Source of the DNA: Methanosarcinales archaeon
GTDB lineage: Archaea; Halobacteriota; Syntropharchaeia; Alkanophagales; Methanospirareceae
NCBI GenBank assembly: GCA_009618475.1
Contig: WJOV01000164.1
Span: 1-7,656, forward strand
DNA length: 7,656 nucleotides
Direction: 5' to 3'
The position numbers and the translations under genes are program-made. The notes under the pieces are model-generated. The model saw nothing but the letters and a program-made list of their open reading frames with translations, was not told where the DNA came from and did not search any database. Shown in pieces: positions 6,277 through 7,656 of this stretch. The stretch's first letter is position 1. Every line of letters starts with the position of its first letter.

Positions 6277-6609
6277 TCACACCTCAAACAGCTCAGCCAA
6301 TTTCATCTTTACCTCTTCAATTTTCTCCTCTTTCAACCTGGCAACAACCTTTGCGATCATCCTCTTTTCAATCGTAAATATAGAATCAACCTTCACATAA
6401 CTTTCAACCTCTAAAAACCCATTCTCTACGTCTTTATTCGTTATTTTAATTGCCCACACTCTCTTGGGTTTAGACGTTATCCTCAGGACAACGACATCAA
6501 AAGAAGTTGAATTATATCGAGAATTGCTTATCACAAGTGCAGGCCGGAATTTAAATCTTTTCAAGTCGCTGTAGGAGAAATCTATCAGAACAATGTCTCC
6601 CTGTTCCAT
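6277..6609 (-). CDS. mazF: MazF/PemK-family toxin (probable endoribonuclease)
   Basis: Type II toxin of the MazF/PemK family, a sequence-specific mRNA interferase neutralised by its cognate antitoxin. From the ATG at 6609 it has 110 residues: GDIVLIDFSYSD (4-15), FRPALVISNSRYN (21-33), LRITSKP (42-48) and YVKVDSIFTIEKRMI (71-85). R22 and T45 are 23 residues apart, the same spacing as the catalytic Arg25/Thr48 pair of Bacillus MazF. An upstream in-frame ATG at 6654 would add 15 residues overlapping the antitoxin. I prefer 6609 because it begins one base after the antitoxin TGA (TGAGATG), typical of coupled antitoxin-toxin pairs, and because the family fold starts at GDIV. It is intact and all catalytic positions are present, so it is probably active. 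Confidence 0.87.
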   Translation of the reverse strand: MEQGDIVLIDFSYSDLKRFKFRPALVISNSRYNSTSFDVVVLRITSKPKRVWAIKITNKDVENGFLEVESYVKVDSIFTIEKRMIAKVVARLKEEKIEEVKMKLAELFEV

Positions 6610-6610
6610 C

Positions 6611-6814
6611 TCACTCTTCGGCAAGCTTTTTCGCTGCATATTCTTTCCAGACATCGTCCGAGTTCTCCCAATCTATCTCCATTTTCACCCTCTGGAAAAC
6701 AATTTTGCCACCTTCTGCGGATACTGCCAAATAATCGCCTTTATCAATCCCAAACTCCTCTCTTATTTGTTTCGGAAGCGTTATCAACCCTTTTGAAGAT
6801 ACTTTTACCAGCAT
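6611..6814 (-). CDS. mazE: AbrB/MazE-type antitoxin
   Basis: 67-residue antitoxin. Residues 1-45 form a SpoVT-AbrB swapped-hairpin DNA-binding domain (VKVSSKGLITLPKQIREEFG at 3-22, then DKGDYLAVSAEGGKIVFQRV). Residues about 46-67 are an acidic, tryptophan-containing tail (DWENSDDVWKEYAAKKLAEE) of the sort that wraps the toxin. By analogy it binds and inhibits the MazF-like protein encoded one base downstream, and represses its own promoter. The ATG is preceded by GGTGAT at 6-nt spacing, one of only two clear Shine-Dalgarno sites in the window. A palindrome between the TATA box and the start is a likely operator. Confidence 0.87.
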   Translation of the reverse strand: MLVKVSSKGLITLPKQIREEFGIDKGDYLAVSAEGGKIVFQRVKMEIDWENSDDVWKEYAAKKLAEE

Positions 6815-6820
6815 CTTTGC

Positions 6821-6855
6821 ATCACCAATTATAACTTAGATTCTAAGAATATAAA
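6821..6855 (-). promoter_or_regulatory. mazEF promoter: TATA box, palindromic operator candidate and Shine-Dalgarno site
   Basis: On the minus strand, in order: TATA box TTTATATT (6855-6848), perfect 13-bp palindrome CTTAGA-A-TCTAAG (6847-6835), predicted start of transcription near 6826, and GGTGAT Shine-Dalgarno (6826-6821) 6 nt before the ATG. The palindrome lies between the TATA box and the transcription start, where an AbrB-type antitoxin or toxin-antitoxin complex would block transcription. The motifs are seen; the autoregulation is inferred. Confidence 0.55.
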
Positions 6856-6921
6856 GCTAACATTCTACCTCCCCGTTTTATGTCTCTCGTATTTCCAAAT
6901 ATTCCTGCTCTAATAATGAGT

Positions 6922-7215
6922 TCATTTTTCCATGCCCCTAAATTTTGCAACTTCAACATCCAACTTTTCAAAATGCTCGTCATCGGTAACCACCTTTGCT
7001 TCAACGAAGTGAGCGCTTGCCGCTATCAAAGCATCTGCAATTGGAATAGCCTTAATCTTATAGTAAAGATAGTAAATCTCAGTCAGTGTAATGGCACTTA
7101 CGAATCCTTCTGCTTTGTTTTCATCTATCTCTCCCAAAATCCTCTCTACAAAATCCGCACCCACTTCGTTATTGAAGAACGCAATTAAAGCTTTAGTATC
7201 CAGAAGGTATTTCAT
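6922..7215 (-). pseudogene. vapC: VapC-type PIN-domain toxin with an internal deletion
   Basis: VapC toxins are Mg-dependent PIN-domain ribonucleases, usually of about 125-140 residues; this has 97. The N-terminal part (MKYLLDTKALIAFFNN, then VSAITLTEIYYLYYK at 39-53) and the C-terminal part (IPIADALIAASAHFVEAKVVTDDEHFEKLDV at 58-88) are both well conserved. All the usual acidic residues remain (D6, E46, D61, D78/D79). However, E46 and D61 are only 15 residues apart, whereas PIN domains have roughly 50, so about 35 residues of helices are missing in frame at the join near codon 53. The deleted protein should not fold normally, and the toxin is probably dead. Its ATG overlaps the vapB stop as ATGA, the usual coupling. 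Alternatively this is an assembly collapse of an intact gene. Confidence 0.8.
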
Positions 7216-7460
7216 GGAGCTTCCTTTCCCCTTTCAAATTCTTCATCCCATTCCTTCCTTATTTTTTCGACCTCCTCAGATGCACCCTCTAATTTATCTA
7301 TGCCTCTTAATTTCGATAATTTCACAATCGGCTTTAGTATTACCTCATCATGTCCTATCGCATCTATCAATAATTTGTCACCCCTCGATAGCCCTAACTC
7401 TCTTCTGATCCATACGGGAATAACAATTTGCCCTTTCGAAGATAGCTTTACAATTTCCAT
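7212..7460 (-). CDS. vapB: AbrB-fold VapB antitoxin
   Basis: About 82 residues from the ATG at 7460; a GTG three codons upstream (7469) is an alternative start. The N-terminal SpoVT-AbrB domain reads MEIVKLSSKGQIVIP, WIRRELGLSRGDKLLIDAIG, then DEVILKPIVKL. A charged helical tail (EGASEEVEKIRKEWDEEFER) would mask the toxin. It should bind the adjacent VapC-like protein and its own promoter. The ATGA overlap with vapC shows an antitoxin-first operon. It is a distant paralogue of the MazE-type antitoxin 400 bases downstream. The gene is intact while its toxin is shortened, so it may persist as an orphan antitoxin or regulator. Confidence 0.87.
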   Translation of the reverse strand: MEIVKLSSKGQIVIPVWIRRELGLSRGDKLLIDAIGHDEVILKPIVKLSKLRGIDKLEGASEEVEKIRKEWDEEFERGKEAP

Positions 7461-7489
7461 TTTTACCACATTTAATATATAGGTAAGGA

Positions 7490-7502
7490 CATTATTTAAA
7501 GT
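7490..7502 (-). promoter_or_regulatory. Candidate vapBC promoter
   Basis: The minus strand reads CTTTAAATAAT (7501-7491), about 26 nt before a predicted transcript start near 7470. That is just before the GTG at 7469 and 10 nt before the preferred ATG. A second AT-rich stretch (CTATATATTAAA, about 7482-7471) is too near the ATG to be the TATA box but could be an operator. Confidence 0.4.
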
Positions 7503-7656
7503 TTTACTTTACCGCATATTCATGGAAAATAAGTCCCGGATTTTAGAAAATACCTGATTATGGGACAAGCTCTACAACGAGCAGCACCACAAAAATTCTA
7601 TCTCGAAAGAGTCCAAAGGGTGCATTACCGTGTAGGTCCCCAGGCAGAATGTAGGT
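7503..7656. other. Terminal region with no recognised gene
   Basis: Upstream of the vapB promoter I recognise no gene. Two short frames run off the window edge: plus strand from the ATG at 7560 (begins MGQALQRAAPQKFYLERV), and minus strand ending at the TAA at 7560-7558, whose last residues (RIFVVLLVVELVP) are hydrophobic and could be the end of a membrane protein. Neither matches a family I know. The last 100 bases look more GC-rich than the region before them, and TGTAGGT occurs twice (7631-7637, 7650-7656). Confidence 0.25.

Noticed and set aside
6134..6400. Plus-strand open frame of 88 codons across the pmbA-mazF gap
   Set aside because: It overlaps the ends of two well-supported genes in other frames, and its composition is low-complexity His/Ser/Phe.
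6610..6654. MazF start at the upstream ATG (6654)
   Set aside because: It would overlap the antitoxin by 44 nt and add residues before the family start. The ATG at 6609, one base after the antitoxin stop, fits better.
7631..7656. TGTAGGT direct repeats as an attachment site or target-site duplication
   Set aside because: They are only 7 bp long and 12 nt apart, with no integrase or transposase nearby; chance is likely.

Overview
The window looks archaeal and most likely euryarchaeal. The evidence is an archaeal-type TrmI tRNA methyltransferase, a stand-alone DUF123 GIY-YIG protein, a Vms1-like eRF1-fold protein with a coiled coil, AT-rich TATA boxes about 28 nt before start codons that lack Shine-Dalgarno sites (leaderless genes), and GGTGAT Shine-Dalgarno sites where a leader is expected. 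An acyl-CoA dehydrogenase in such a genome would fit alkane- or fatty-acid-oxidising relatives of methanogens (Syntrophoarchaeum, ANME-1 or Archaeoglobus type). That placement is inference from gene content only.

Layout. Positions 1-1332 (+) hold the 3' two thirds of an acyl-CoA dehydrogenase gene and a small MscS-type channel gene. Both carry a frameshift. Positions 1348-3358 (-) hold a Vms1-like peptidyl-tRNA hydrolase candidate followed 31 nt later by nadA (quinolinate synthase). A divergent promoter region with a perfect 9-bp inverted repeat separates these from a DUF123 protein gene (+, 3495-3947). The end of that gene overlaps the end of trmI (-, 3896-4708) by 52 nt. A second divergent promoter region, containing a tandem-repeat/inverted-repeat element, separates trmI from a pmbA/tldE-like gene (+, 4840-6210). 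Positions 6277-7460 (-) are two tandem toxin-antitoxin modules, mazE-mazF and vapB-vapC, both with AbrB-fold antitoxins. The vapC toxin has lost an internal block of its PIN domain. The last ~190 bases hold the vapB promoter region and no gene I can identify.

How it fits together. The middle of the window is housekeeping: NAD biosynthesis, tRNA m1A modification, probable ribosome rescue, and a peptidase-like TldE subunit. The two ends are accessory or decaying. I see no new multi-gene system. The points worth a second look are: a dehydrogenase broken by what looks like a 20-bp deletion between GACAGG repeats and also lacking the usual catalytic glutamate; the shortened VapC, whose junction could likewise be repeat-mediated; the two inverted-repeat elements in the divergent promoter regions; and a palindrome between the TATA box and the predicted transcription start of the mazE promoter. 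The frameshifts could also be errors in a metagenome assembly, and the sequence alone cannot settle that.
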